Source: Planctomycetota bacterium (GTDB taxonomy: Bacteria; Planctomycetota; Phycisphaerae; Phycisphaerales; SM1A02). Taken from it: a stretch of DNA of 64,000 bases. Positions 1 to 7,872 of the stretch are shown here, piece after piece (within the stretch, counting starts at the first letter, position 1; every line of letters begins with the position of its first letter). A program made the translations under genes and the position numbers. Location: NCBI GenBank assembly GCA_022566535.1, contig JADFIR010000011.1, forward strand, positions 1 to 64,000, given 5' to 3'. The notes under the pieces were generated by a model. The model was given only the letters and a program-made list of their open reading frames with translations, did no database searches and was not told the DNA's origin.

Positions 1-1638
1 CTCCTTGTTCAGTTCTTCGAGACGCTGATCGACCAGCTGACGGTTCGCCGCCGTGATGTTGTCGAGCAGATTCCGCGTGGTTTTGTCGATGCGCTTGAGG
101 CGCGATTCCAGTTTCTTCCGTTGCTTGACGATCTGGTCGCGGTCCTCGTTGATGTGGATGCCCACCGCCTCGGCGATCCGCTTCCTGGCGGCCCTGCCTG
201 CGTATCGAGCGTAGAAGTCCACCAGAGTTCTGATCACCGCGTCCTCGAGCGCGTCCTTGGGGACAGCGCCGAGTGTGCACATGCTCCGCCCGTGGCGGAT
301 GTAGCCGCCGCAGGCGTAGTGGAAGGTCCGCTTGCGTGATCCATTCTCGCCCTGATTGCTGCCGTAACGCGTGTAGCCCTCGTACCGGCTTCCGCAGGTC
401 GAACAAATGCCAAGTCCAGAAAGCAGGAACTTGGCTCGCGGGCCGGTCCATCCGCCAATCCGGTCGCCGGCTGGCGCGCCCGTCCGGGGGTTGATCCCGC
501 GCTGGAGTCTCGACGAAGGTTGCTCCTGGAGGCGTTGCTTGGCCGACTCCCAGATGCGCCGACTCACGGTTGCCGGGTGGGCGTTCTCGACGACGAGCCA
601 ATCCGACTCGTCGTTCTGTTCCAGTCGCCGACCATGGACCCCCCTTCGCTCGACCGCCCGTCCATCGACGATGCGGTAGAACCGCGCATCGGTCCGCCGG
701 TTCCAGGCCATGTCGCCGGTGTAGGCGGGGTTGATCAGGATCGCACGGACCGAGGTCAGCGACCACTTTCCGCTGTGGCGCGCTGCCCATTCGGGTCCTC
801 TCGATGTCGGCACACCGTCTCGGTTCAGCGCGTCGGCCACGGCCTTGAAGCCGCGTCGCTCCTGGACGTACATCTTGAAGATCCGCCGGATCGTCTCCAC
901 CCGGCTCTTTACGCTGGGGATCAGCTTGCACCGGTCCTTGCGGGAGACGCTGATCGACTCACCGCGTTCGAGTGTGCGGATCAGCTTTCCCTTCTGATCC
1001 AACATCTGCTTGGTGCCGTCGCGCATGTAGCGGAGGATGAACAGGAACTGGCCCGACTGGCTCTCATAGCCCAGGTCGTAGCCGTAGGGCGGGGCGCCGC
1101 CCATCCACCAGCCTTCACCGTTGCCTGCGGCATCACCGTTGGTCGCCTTGCTCACCAGCCCGCGAATGACCACCTTGGACAGGTCCTTGCTCTCCTCTCT
1201 GGCCTGCCATTGCTTGACCGGCCGGATCAGATCGTCGGTTCCATCGCCGGTGAAGTTCTCGCTGACGTAGCGGACCTCGACACCGTGGGTGCGAAGGACG
1301 TGGCGGTAGTAACCGGCCTCATCATTGTCGATCCTGCCGAAGCGCTTGACGTCGTAGACGACGATTATGCCGAAGTCGCAGCTGGGCCGCTTGGCATCGG
1401 CCATCATCGCCTGGAACGCGCGCCGGCCGACAGTGCTGGTGCCGCTGATCGCATCGTCCACGTAGTAGCGCAGCAGCCGCAGCCCGTGCTCGGCCACGTA
1501 CCGCTCGATGGCCCGCTTCTGGTCGGGGATGGATTGCTCCTGGCGATCGGTGGACCGCCGCACGTAGCCGATGGCCCGCAGGGTTCTGGCTCGCGCCTTG
1601 CCGCCTCGGGGCGCGTTGATGGTGTTGGCTCTGGCCAT
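1..1638 (-). CDS. Large serine recombinase, C-terminus cut by window edge
   Basis: This is a site-specific DNA recombinase of the large serine family, which cuts and rejoins DNA through a covalent serine intermediate and often moves integrative elements. The reading frame is open for 546 codons from ATG at 1638 to the window edge and matches the 657-residue copy at 43475-45448 codon for codon. The N-terminal resolvase domain carries the YVRRS motif with the probable catalytic serine near residue 29. A recombinase domain and a Cys-rich zinc ribbon follow, and the last visible part is the start of the coiled coil. AGGAGGT stands just before the start codon. The gene diverges from the 146-residue ORF at 1941. 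About 110 C-terminal residues are missing only because the window ends. Confidence 0.92.
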   Translation of the reverse strand, partial: MARANTINAPRGGKARARTLRAIGYVRRSTDRQEQSIPDQKRAIERYVAEHGLRLLRYYVDDAISGTSTVGRRAFQAMMADAKRPSCDFGIIVVYDVKRFGRIDNDEAGYYRHVLRTHGVEVRYVSENFTGDGTDDLIRPVKQWQAREESKDLSKVVIRGLVSKATNGDAAGNGEGWWMGGAPPYGYDLGYESQSGQFLFILRYMRDGTKQMLDQKGKLIRTLERGESISVSRKDRCKLIPSVKSRVETIRRIFKMYVQERRGFKAVADALNRDGVPTSRGPEWAARHSGKWSLTSVRAILINPAYTGDMAWNRRTDARFYRIVDGRAVERRGVHGRRLEQNDESDWLVVENAHPATVSRRIWESAKQRLQEQPSSRLQRGINPRTGAPAGDRIGGWTGPRAKFLLSGLGICSTCGSRYEGYTRYGSNQGENGSRKRTFHYACGGYIRHGRSMCTLGAVPKDALEDAVIRTLVDFYARYAGRAARKRIAEAVGIHINEDRDQIVKQRKKLESRLKRIDKTTRNLLDNITAANRQLVDQRLEELNKE

Positions 1639-1752
1639 TCCTGGACCTCCTTTCGCAGCCCTGTACGTCGTTTGGTCCGCCCAGGGGGGTAGGGGGTCAT
1701 GGGGGCCTAAGGTGGACCGACCGTCAAGGCGATTGCGGCCGAATCCGGCGAG

Positions 1753-1800
1753 ATCTGGCCAGAATCTGGCCATCGGGGCCCAGAATCGGCCAATGCGGCC
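1753..1800. promoter_or_regulatory. Clustered TCTGGCC/CGGCC repeats between recombinase and divergent ORF
   Basis: Short repeats of the type AATCTGGCC, AATCGGCC and AATGCGGCC, plus a local palindrome around TCTGGCCAGA, sit in the 300-base gap between divergent genes. Copy B at 45563-45610 keeps the arrangement with a few changes. The position suits an operator or a recombinase-binding region, but that is inference. Confidence 0.4.
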
Positions 1801-1940
1801 GACCTGGGCCCGGATGCCGATTCCTCGCCCACGGGCCTTGCCGTTGCGGGCACGTCGCGCATCATGCCAGCGGGTTTGGGCGAGCAGGTCGTCGCGATCA
1901 AGTGCCCTGCCATGGCCGCCTTGGGCGTTGGAGGATTCCA

Positions 1941-2381
1941 GTGACATCAGACGCACAGCAATCTACGGATTCGTCGGCTGGACCCTCGACAACCGAGCGT
2001 CTCAGCGACCGCCGTCGAAGCATTCGTGTTCCGCTCCGAGTGATGCTCGACGTGCAGGATGAATTGACCGATCTGGCGGCGGCGCTCGGTTGTCTGATGG
2101 AGGTACGGTCGCTTCTACGGGTGATGGGCGAGGTCGTTGAGCCGGCGGAGGCCTCGGGCGGCAAGCCCAGCGCGGATCGAATCGGAAGTGCTGCTGCGGA
2201 ACTCTTCGGAGAATCGCTCGACGAGTACCTGACCGATGCGGCATGGGTGTTGCGCCGCCAGACAAACGCGGAAGTTCTCGTCGACCTCGCCAGCGCACCG
2301 GACACGATCACGACCTGCGTGCAATTGCGGCTGTACCAGCTCCATGCGCTGCTGAGGATGGCCTGCACATCTCCGAAATGA
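1941..2381 (+). CDS. Conserved hypothetical protein (146 aa), recombinase-associated, copy A
   Basis: I do not recognise a family. The product is a soluble, mostly helical protein without signal peptide or membrane segment. It has a basic patch (DRRRSIRVPLR) near residues 23-35 and an acidic, Leu/Ala-rich body. The start is GTG at 1941, preceded by GGAGG; an in-frame ATG at 1902 has no ribosome site. The gene is transcribed away from the serine recombinase and is duplicated with it: the paralogue at 45751-46191 differs at roughly twenty residues but keeps the frame. Conservation of frame in both copies argues for a real protein. A role as a recombination directionality factor or regulator is possible but unsupported by any motif. 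Confidence 0.6.
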   Translation: MTSDAQQSTDSSAGPSTTERLSDRRRSIRVPLRVMLDVQDELTDLAAALGCLMEVRSLLRVMGEVVEPAEASGGKPSADRIGSAAAELFGESLDEYLTDAAWVLRRQTNAEVLVDLASAPDTITTCVQLRLYQLHALLRMACTSPK

Positions 2382-2471
2382 GGTGCTCTCACCTGCGCGG
2401 CTCGGTCTCCGCGCTCACTGCTCGCGGCCGCGATGAGCTATCTTGTGATCCTTGATCCTGGCCGTCGAAAC

Positions 2472-2603
2472 CTAGCCGGTCATATCGAGGTCGATCGGGC
2501 GGACCCTGACCAGTTCGCCGCTTCGGGCACCGGTCGATAGCTGCAGCTGGATCAGTGCCCAGACCTGGTGGGAACGCAAGAGCAGCCCTACGAGTCTGAC
2601 AAG
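2472..2603 (-). pseudogene. Tyrosine recombinase (phage integrase) fragment
   Basis: About 43 codons read like the start of the catalytic domain of a tyrosine recombinase: VWALIQLQLSTGARSGEL carries the helix and the T-G-R/S-x-x-E-L motif around the first catalytic arginine, followed by RPIDLDMTG. The frame ends at a stop at 2472 and has no start, active-site HxxR or tyrosine. It is a remnant between recombinase copy A and the TIR gene. Confidence 0.55.
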
Positions 2604-2682
2604 CAGTTTGAGCATGCACCCAGGCTGGGAACATCGGTCGCACTGGCGACCAAGCGGAAGCCCTTGTAAATTCACGAGTACG

Positions 2683-2700
2683 GAGTTTTCGGGAGGGACA
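2683..2700. mobile_element. Isolated IS/MITE terminal repeat (TGTCCCTCCCGAAAACTC family)
   Basis: The 18 bases are the reverse complement of TGTCCCTCCCGAAAACTC, the terminal repeat of the small element at 57171-57379. Related ends occur at 12929-12946 and 42580-42595. No partner end is visible nearby, so this is a solo remnant. Confidence 0.55.
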
Positions 2701-2864
2701 GTTGCCTGACTGTGGGTGATGAGCCAGTGGCCGGCTGCCGGGGGACGACGTTGGGATCGGAAGTCCACTGCGAGTGCAAGCCGCGGTTGAACCGCGATTG
2801 CCCCTTCCGGCTCAGCAGATTACCCTCAAAGGCAGTACCTCAAGAACGCTCGAAGAGACATCCC

Positions 2865-3683
2865 ATGTTCAATATGCTCATCACTGCTGACGAAACCGCC
2901 TGGGAGTCTGACCAGCGCATGGGCATGATGGCTAGCCGTTTCGGTGAGTACAGCGGTGATGAGATCGAGACAATCTCGGTTAGCAACCCCGAAAGTCTGA
3001 AGGCACTTGAGCGCGTGCAATCGTTGCTGATGTACGAAGACTGCGTAGGAGGCCCCAGTGCCGACGTAGTCAGGGTTGGCCAGATGCGAGACATTCGTGT
3101 GCGGAGCGGCGAGGTGACTTTTCGCTTTACCGAATCCGGGCGCATTCCAAGAGATACGATTCGAGAGGTCCGACGTCGCTTGCAGATCACGGACTGGGAA
3201 ATGAATCGAACGCACTGGGCAGTCAAGGACGGCAACATCCCCCAGGATGTTCTTGCCGCAATGGTGCCGACTCCGCAGAGGTTTGACGTTGTATTGTCAT
3301 TCGCAGGCGAGGACAGAGGATACGTTGAAAGCGTCGCCGAGTTTCTGATCGAGCATGGCGTAATCGTGTTTTACGATAAATATGAACAGGCCACGCTTTG
3401 GGGGAAGGACCTCGTGGAACATTTTGAGAGCATCTATCGTCAACAGGCCCGGTTCTGTGTGATGTTCATCTCCCGCCATTATGCAGAGAAGGTATGGGCG
3501 AGACAGGAGCGTAGGGCTGCCCTAGCCAGGGCAATGGCGGAGAGGGTTGAGTATGTCCTTCCAGCAAGATTCGATGACACTGAAATCCCCGGCCTCGCAC
3601 CGACCATCGCATATCTAGACCTTAGAGAGCTTTCTCCAGAGGCGTTGGGGCGCCTGATCCTTCAGAAACTCGGACGACGATGA
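2865..3683 (+). CDS. TIR-domain protein, putative NADase defence effector
   Basis: The protein has 272 residues. Residues 1-130 form an N-terminal domain with ISVSNPESLKALERVQSLLMYE and RTHWAVKD segments that resembles a domain I recall from other bacterial defence-type proteins. Residues 140-260 form a bacterial TIR domain opening with FDVVLSFAGEDR, with a BB-loop region near LWGKDL and W211-x3-E215 (WARQE), where the catalytic glutamate of NAD-cleaving TIRs falls. TIR domains of this kind cleave NAD or make signalling nucleotides during phage infection. The start ATG at 2865 is chosen because the N-terminal domain begins there; an upstream in-frame ATG at 2712 lies in IS debris. The stop overlaps the next gene by four bases (ATGAG), implying translational coupling. 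Confidence 0.82.
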   Translation: MFNMLITADETAWESDQRMGMMASRFGEYSGDEIETISVSNPESLKALERVQSLLMYEDCVGGPSADVVRVGQMRDIRVRSGEVTFRFTESGRIPRDTIREVRRRLQITDWEMNRTHWAVKDGNIPQDVLAAMVPTPQRFDVVLSFAGEDRGYVESVAEFLIEHGVIVFYDKYEQATLWGKDLVEHFESIYRQQARFCVMFISRHYAEKVWARQERRAALARAMAERVEYVLPARFDDTEIPGLAPTIAYLDLRELSPEALGRLILQKLGRR

Positions 3684-4378
3684 GGGTTCTTGGGATGGCG
3701 TTGCCTGCGCAACTCAAACAGAGGTTGACAGAGAGATTCGACGATCTCATAGCCGAGGGGGAGAAGGTGGTAGCATCGATAAAGCAGAGTGGGAACCCGC
3801 CCACTGCACCGATCTTGGAATGGGGCACGAAATGTGCATCCCTCTTGACGCTGATTCTTCCGCGTAACCATCCTCGGCGCGCTGATATTGCAGGGTATGG
3901 CGTGCAATTTGGATGCTTAGTGAACCCGCCCAACCAGTTACCGCAGTTAATAGGACTGCGAGACGATTTTGTCAGCGGATTCCTTGATGATCTTGGTGAG
4001 CGTATCGAGGCAGAGATTGCTGCTGACTACATGGGCCAGGCGGAGCGGCTGCTGACCGAAGGACAGAGCGGCAAATACGATCACGTACCCGCCGCCGTTC
4101 TTGCCGGAGCGGTCGTCGAAAACGCGCTACGCCAGCTGTGCGATCGCCAATCGCCACCGATCCCAAGCAAAAAGCGGAACGGCCAACCACTCACGCTCGA
4201 TCCGCTCATTGTTGCGCTTAAGAAGGCCGACGTTATCAAACAAACAGAAGCGGCGCAACTGTCATCCTGGGCGCACGTTCGAAACAAAGCCGCCCACGGC
4301 GAATTCAACCAGTTTCATCCTGCGCAAGTTGCATCGATGATCGAAGGCGTGAGAGATTTCCTTGCGCGGCATATGTGA
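3680..4378 (+). CDS. HEPN-type protein coupled to the TIR gene
   Basis: The 232-residue product has a helical C-terminal half (about 135-230) with a HEPN-like R-x4-H motif: R201-NKAA-H206 followed by GEF. HEPN proteins are commonly ribonucleases or toxins in abortive infection and toxin-antitoxin pairs. The N-terminal half (1-110) is a separate helical region I cannot name. There is no signal peptide or membrane segment. The start codon overlaps the TIR stop, so the two are very probably one operon and one system. A mobile-element scar begins 31 bases after the stop and separates the pair from the helicase-nuclease at 4992. Some proteins of this fold act only as scaffolds, so RNase activity is inference. 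Confidence 0.7.
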   Translation: MRVLGMALPAQLKQRLTERFDDLIAEGEKVVASIKQSGNPPTAPILEWGTKCASLLTLILPRNHPRRADIAGYGVQFGCLVNPPNQLPQLIGLRDDFVSGFLDDLGERIEAEIAADYMGQAERLLTEGQSGKYDHVPAAVLAGAVVENALRQLCDRQSPPIPSKKRNGQPLTLDPLIVALKKADVIKQTEAAQLSSWAHVRNKAAHGEFNQFHPAQVASMIEGVRDFLARHM

Positions 4379-4409
4379 CAGCCAAGTCCCATGGGAGATC
4401 GGCAGAGTT

Positions 4410-4593
4410 GTATGGGTCCAATATTCAGCCCAACTGTAAATCGCACTGTGTCATGAGCTTGGATTTGCTGGCGACGGGTCGTTTGTGGCCCGAATCTGGC
4501 ACGCATGCGATGGGCTGCGGAGATGAAGTTCACACCATCTTCAAGCTCTTGACGCATCAGGACTTCGGCTTGGGCTGACTCTTGGACCCATAC
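4410..4593. mobile_element. MITE, family A, copy 1
   Basis: A 184-bp element is bounded by inverted repeats of about 24 bases. The left end begins GTATGGGTCCAATATTCAGC; the reverse complement of the right end begins GTATGGGTCCAAGAGTCAGC. The interior is close to identical to the element at 21104-21289, which has the same ends. It encodes no transposase. It lies between the HEPN gene and a transposase remnant whose own outer end uses the same terminal sequence, so a transposase of that rve family probably mobilised it. Confidence 0.75.
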
Positions 4594-4945
4594 GCGGGAG
4601 TTCCGCGAAACGCTGCGAGCGTTGGGGGTGACGCCGGTCCGCTTGCCGCCGCGGAGCCCCGACCTCAACGCCTACGCCGAGCGGTTCGTGCGATCGATCA
4701 AGTCAGAATGTCTGGACAGGTCTATCATCATCGGCGAGAGGCATCTGCGGACGGCGATCAGTGAGTACGTCGAGCACTATCACGCAGAGCGGAATCACCA
4801 GGGACTCGAGAACGCGATCATCGCTCCGGCGTCGGAAGTGGTGGAGCTGTCCGGACAGGTGCTTCGGCACGAACGGCTCGGTGGGATGCTGAATTGCTAC
4901 CACCGGAAAGCGGCATGGTATGCTTGATTGAGTATTGGACCCAGA
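4594..4945 (+). pseudogene. rve-family IS transposase, C-terminal fragment
   Basis: Roughly 105 codons ending at 4927 encode the C-terminal integrase core of a DDE transposase. [20 protein letters not shown] contains the last catalytic region, followed by [16 protein letters not shown] and a terminal [17 protein letters not shown]. The N-terminal two thirds, including the first two acidic residues, are missing. The element ends at the degenerate terminal repeat TATTGGACCCAGACG at 4934. The left edge abuts the MITE directly. Confidence 0.75.
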
Positions 4946-4991
4946 CGAGCTGGAAAGGTTGAAGCTCCCCTCAGGCACGAGTGAGCCCATA

Positions 4992-7490
4992 ATGGTCGAA
5001 TTCACAAAGCTCATCAAGAAATCGACTCCGGTCGACGCCACGGACCTGGTAGCTCTCTTCGAGTCCGGTGACCGTCACACTTCGCACACGGAACTGCGAC
5101 CTGCTCAACAGCAAGCATTGGAAGCTCTGAGCAACAGGCATGGCGAGCGTGACCTGATCCTGAAGGTAAGCACAGGTGCCGGAAAGACAGCTGTGGGCCT
5201 TCTGTACCTCCAGTCACACATGGTCACATCTAGAGAACCAGTTGTTTACCTATGTCCGACCGTGCAACTCGTAGAGCAAGTCTGTGGCGAGGCGGACCGG
5301 CTGGGTCTGGTGGCCCTGCCGTACCCCAAAGGCCAGCCGATTCCACCGGTCGATGGCACGAGAGGCCAGGCGATAATCGTCTGCACTTACGACAAGCTGT
5401 TCAATGGTCGAAGTACGTTCGACCGCGACGATGTCCAGCTGCGGCCATGTGCCATGGTGTTGGATGATGCGCACTCGGGCATCGATAAGATTCGCGACAA
5501 CTTCCGTCTCCTGCTCGAAGCAGGTGATGGCGATTACGAGCAGCTCTTGACGATACTTGACCCAGCGTGCTCGAAAGCAATGCCGGGCCCCTGGGCCAAG
5601 ATCCGCGAGCAAGAACCGCACTCGTCCATGGAGGTACCGTTCTGGACATGGACCTCAGTTCTTGAGGATGTGCGGCAGCTGCTTTCGAATCCTACAGCAG
5701 GGACACACAACTGGTTCGCTTGGCCCCTTGTCTGCGATTGCCTGAGGTGGTGCCGCTGTGTGTTGTCGAACCGCGGTGCTGAGATCGTTCCGTTGGTCCT
5801 TCCCGTAGAATGGTGCCGCGCGTTTGCCGCGTGCAAGCACCGCCTCTTCATGTCAGCATCACTGGCGAACGATGCGACCTTAGTGCGCGACCTCGGGTGC
5901 GACCCAGGTGCAGTCGACAGCGTCATCACCTCACCAGCTGACAAGGGTCTCGGTGAGCGGATGGTCCTAGCGCCATCGCTCATCGATCCATCGCTGAATC
6001 GCACCTGGCTCATTGGCATATGTGCGAACCTCTCGAAGCGAGTCAACGTAGTTGTTCTCTGCCCGAGCGAAGTTGCTGCCAAGGACTGGGTGAAGGCTGG
6101 TGCGGAAGTGGTCACCGGAGAACAGACTGCCGGCGCCGTGCGGGCGCTCAGGGGCTCGAAGCGGGGGCACTTCGTTGTTTTGCCACAACGTTACGACGGC
6201 GTCGACCTACCGGACGATGCGTGCCGTGTCCTCGTCCTGGACGGGATTCCTACCGGGGAGAGCATCACTGATTCGCACGACGCAAGCCTCGAAGATGCGG
6301 TGCGGCGCCGATTGGTCCACCGAATCGAGCAAGGGATGGGACGAGCAGTACGATCGCACGTTGACTATGCCGTTGTCATACTCGCTGGCAATAGCCTCGC
6401 CAACTTCATCGCACGAGCCCCTGTATTGGCCATCATGAACCCTGACACGCGAGCGCAGCTAGAGCTCGCGCTCTACCTAGCAAAACTCGCACAGGACGAA
6501 GACAAGACCCCCGAGGAATCGTTTGTCGGCTTGATCAGGCAGTGCTTGGGGCGCGACGAAGGTTGGAAGCAGTACTACAACGAGACCGTGCGCGAATCCG
6601 ATGGCACCGCTGCTGAGGCGACGTCGGCGGGCGCGACGGCGGTAGCAGCAGCTCTTCGTCAGACCTTCACACAGGCTCTCGGTAATGACGCAGCTGGCGC
6701 GGCCGTATCGCTGCAAGGCGCGCTGGACACCCATTTGACAGACCGCTCGGAGAAGGCGGTCTTTCTACAGCAAGTCGCCAACTACACCTACGAATCCAAC
6801 GAAGGCAAGGCTTTTGAGATTCAACGCTCCGCCTTCGAGGCTAATCGATCTCTGTTCTGCCCGCCGCAGACAGTGAAAAGGGCCACCGAGCATACAGGGA
6901 GACAGACTGAACTCGTGATGCTTGGGTGGTTCAAGCAGTTCGAAAACCCGAATGGGGCGATTGCGGCGATTCATGATCTGCGAGCGCGAATCTCGTTCAA
7001 CATAGCGCCTAAGGCACTTGAGCACGCTCTCCTTGAGCTTGCTCCACTTCTCGGCGCAGAGGGCACACGACCGGAAGAAGAATTCGGAGAAGGCCCCGAT
7101 GACCTCTGGCTTTGGTCGGATACAAGCTGGGTCGTAGAGGTCAAGAACCAGAACGAGGAGAGCCTGCACAAGAAAGACGCGGGCCAGCTTCTCTTGAGCC
7201 TCCAGTGGTTTTCGAACGCGTACCCGACGCGACCTGAAGCCGCGCCTGTGATAGTCGCAAAGAACACCGCAGCAGATCGCCTGTCGGACTTCCCTGACGG
7301 CACCCGTGTCTTGACACCCTCGTGCATGGCAGGACTTCTCGATGCCCTTGAGAAGCTCTATGCGGAGATGCTCCGGGCGCCCCTACTTATCACCAAGCCT
7401 CCGGCCGTCAGGCCTCTTCTCGATCAACTAGGCCTTGCGCCGCAACAGCTGTTGGGTAGGTACACGAAACAGCTACGAGGACGGAAGTAA
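4992..7490 (+). CDS. DEAD/DEAH-type helicase with C-terminal PD-(D/E)xK nuclease domain
   Basis: The 832-residue product is an SF2 ATPase. Walker A is STGAGKT (60-66), the Walker B equivalent is VLDDAH (156-161), and a motif VI-like QGMGRAVR lies near 440, resembling the XPD/DinG style. Near the C-terminus, D704 with E716-V-K718 (WVVEVKNQ) gives a PD-(D/E)xK nuclease signature. The opening MVEFTKLIKK followed by LFESGDRHTS...LRPAQQQAL matches my recollection of how proteins of this family begin, so ATG 4992 is taken; the upstream in-frame TTG lies inside an IS end. This architecture is common in antiphage islands, where the motor threads DNA and the nuclease cuts. Removing the 4410-4945 insertion would leave the gene about 80 bases after the HEPN gene. 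Confidence 0.85.
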   Translation: MVEFTKLIKKSTPVDATDLVALFESGDRHTSHTELRPAQQQALEALSNRHGERDLILKVSTGAGKTAVGLLYLQSHMVTSREPVVYLCPTVQLVEQVCGEADRLGLVALPYPKGQPIPPVDGTRGQAIIVCTYDKLFNGRSTFDRDDVQLRPCAMVLDDAHSGIDKIRDNFRLLLEAGDGDYEQLLTILDPACSKAMPGPWAKIREQEPHSSMEVPFWTWTSVLEDVRQLLSNPTAGTHNWFAWPLVCDCLRWCRCVLSNRGAEIVPLVLPVEWCRAFAACKHRLFMSASLANDATLVRDLGCDPGAVDSVITSPADKGLGERMVLAPSLIDPSLNRTWLIGICANLSKRVNVVVLCPSEVAAKDWVKAGAEVVTGEQTAGAVRALRGSKRGHFVVLPQRYDGVDLPDDACRVLVLDGIPTGESITDSHDASLEDAVRRRLVHRIEQGMGRAVRSHVDYAVVILAGNSLANFIARAPVLAIMNPDTRAQLELALYLAKLAQDEDKTPEESFVGLIRQCLGRDEGWKQYYNETVRESDGTAAEATSAGATAVAAALRQTFTQALGNDAAGAAVSLQGALDTHLTDRSEKAVFLQQVANYTYESNEGKAFEIQRSAFEANRSLFCPPQTVKRATEHTGRQTELVMLGWFKQFENPNGAIAAIHDLRARISFNIAPKALEHALLELAPLLGAEGTRPEEEFGEGPDDLWLWSDTSWVVEVKNQNEESLHKKDAGQLLLSLQWFSNAYPTRPEAAPVIVAKNTAADRLSDFPDGTRVLTPSCMAGLLDALEKLYAEMLRAPLLITKPPAVRPLLDQLGLAPQQLLGRYTKQLRGRK

Positions 7491-7872
7491 CAGACACGAG
7501 ATGACTTTCGCCGAAAGCGACCCGACTTCAAGCCGTCGGAAAGGCTGACAGCTGGGCGGACTGCCATGGACCAATCAAACCGACAGCGAATCTGCAGCTT
7601 CCCGCGGCCGGGCCGAATCCGAGGGATCAGAAGCTGAGCTACTCTAGACTAATCGCTGGCTTTGAATAGCGCGCCAGACTCCCACTCATGGTAGGTGTCT
7701 TCGTAGTCGGTGAGCCAGCTAACTCGTCCGGCCGTCACATCCCAGAAGGCGATCGCGTCCTGTTCCAGAACTCAGCCTAAACGTAACTCGAGCAGTGGCA
7801 GGCGCCTGCACACGATATGGACGGCCTCGCACGGCCGACCTCTCCAGCCCAAGGGCTCGGCGCTTAAGCGCT
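7491..7872. other. Intergenic gap with a short C-terminal gene relic
   Basis: No full gene is visible. On the minus strand, 7649-7773 reads as about 40 open codons ending in a stop (AIAFWDVTAGRVSWLTDYED), with a stop immediately upstream. It could be the tail of a lost gene downstream of the terminase, but I cannot identify it. Confidence 0.35.

Larger units (their letters stand above)
1..2384. repeat. Long direct repeat, copy A (recombinase module)
   Basis: This stretch aligns without net insertion or deletion to 43811-46194 at a constant offset of 43810. By eye about nineteen of twenty positions agree. It covers most of the serine recombinase gene, the intergenic repeat region and the whole 146-residue divergent gene. 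Similarity to copy B stops just after the stop codon of that gene, but copy A shares a further 40 bases or so with the third partial copy at 46404. The left boundary lies outside the window. Confidence 0.93.

Noticed and set aside
520-1692. 390-codon open frame on the plus strand over the recombinase
   Set aside because: It is antisense to a conserved recombinase whose motifs and ribosome site are clear; long antisense frames are expected in GC-rich DNA.
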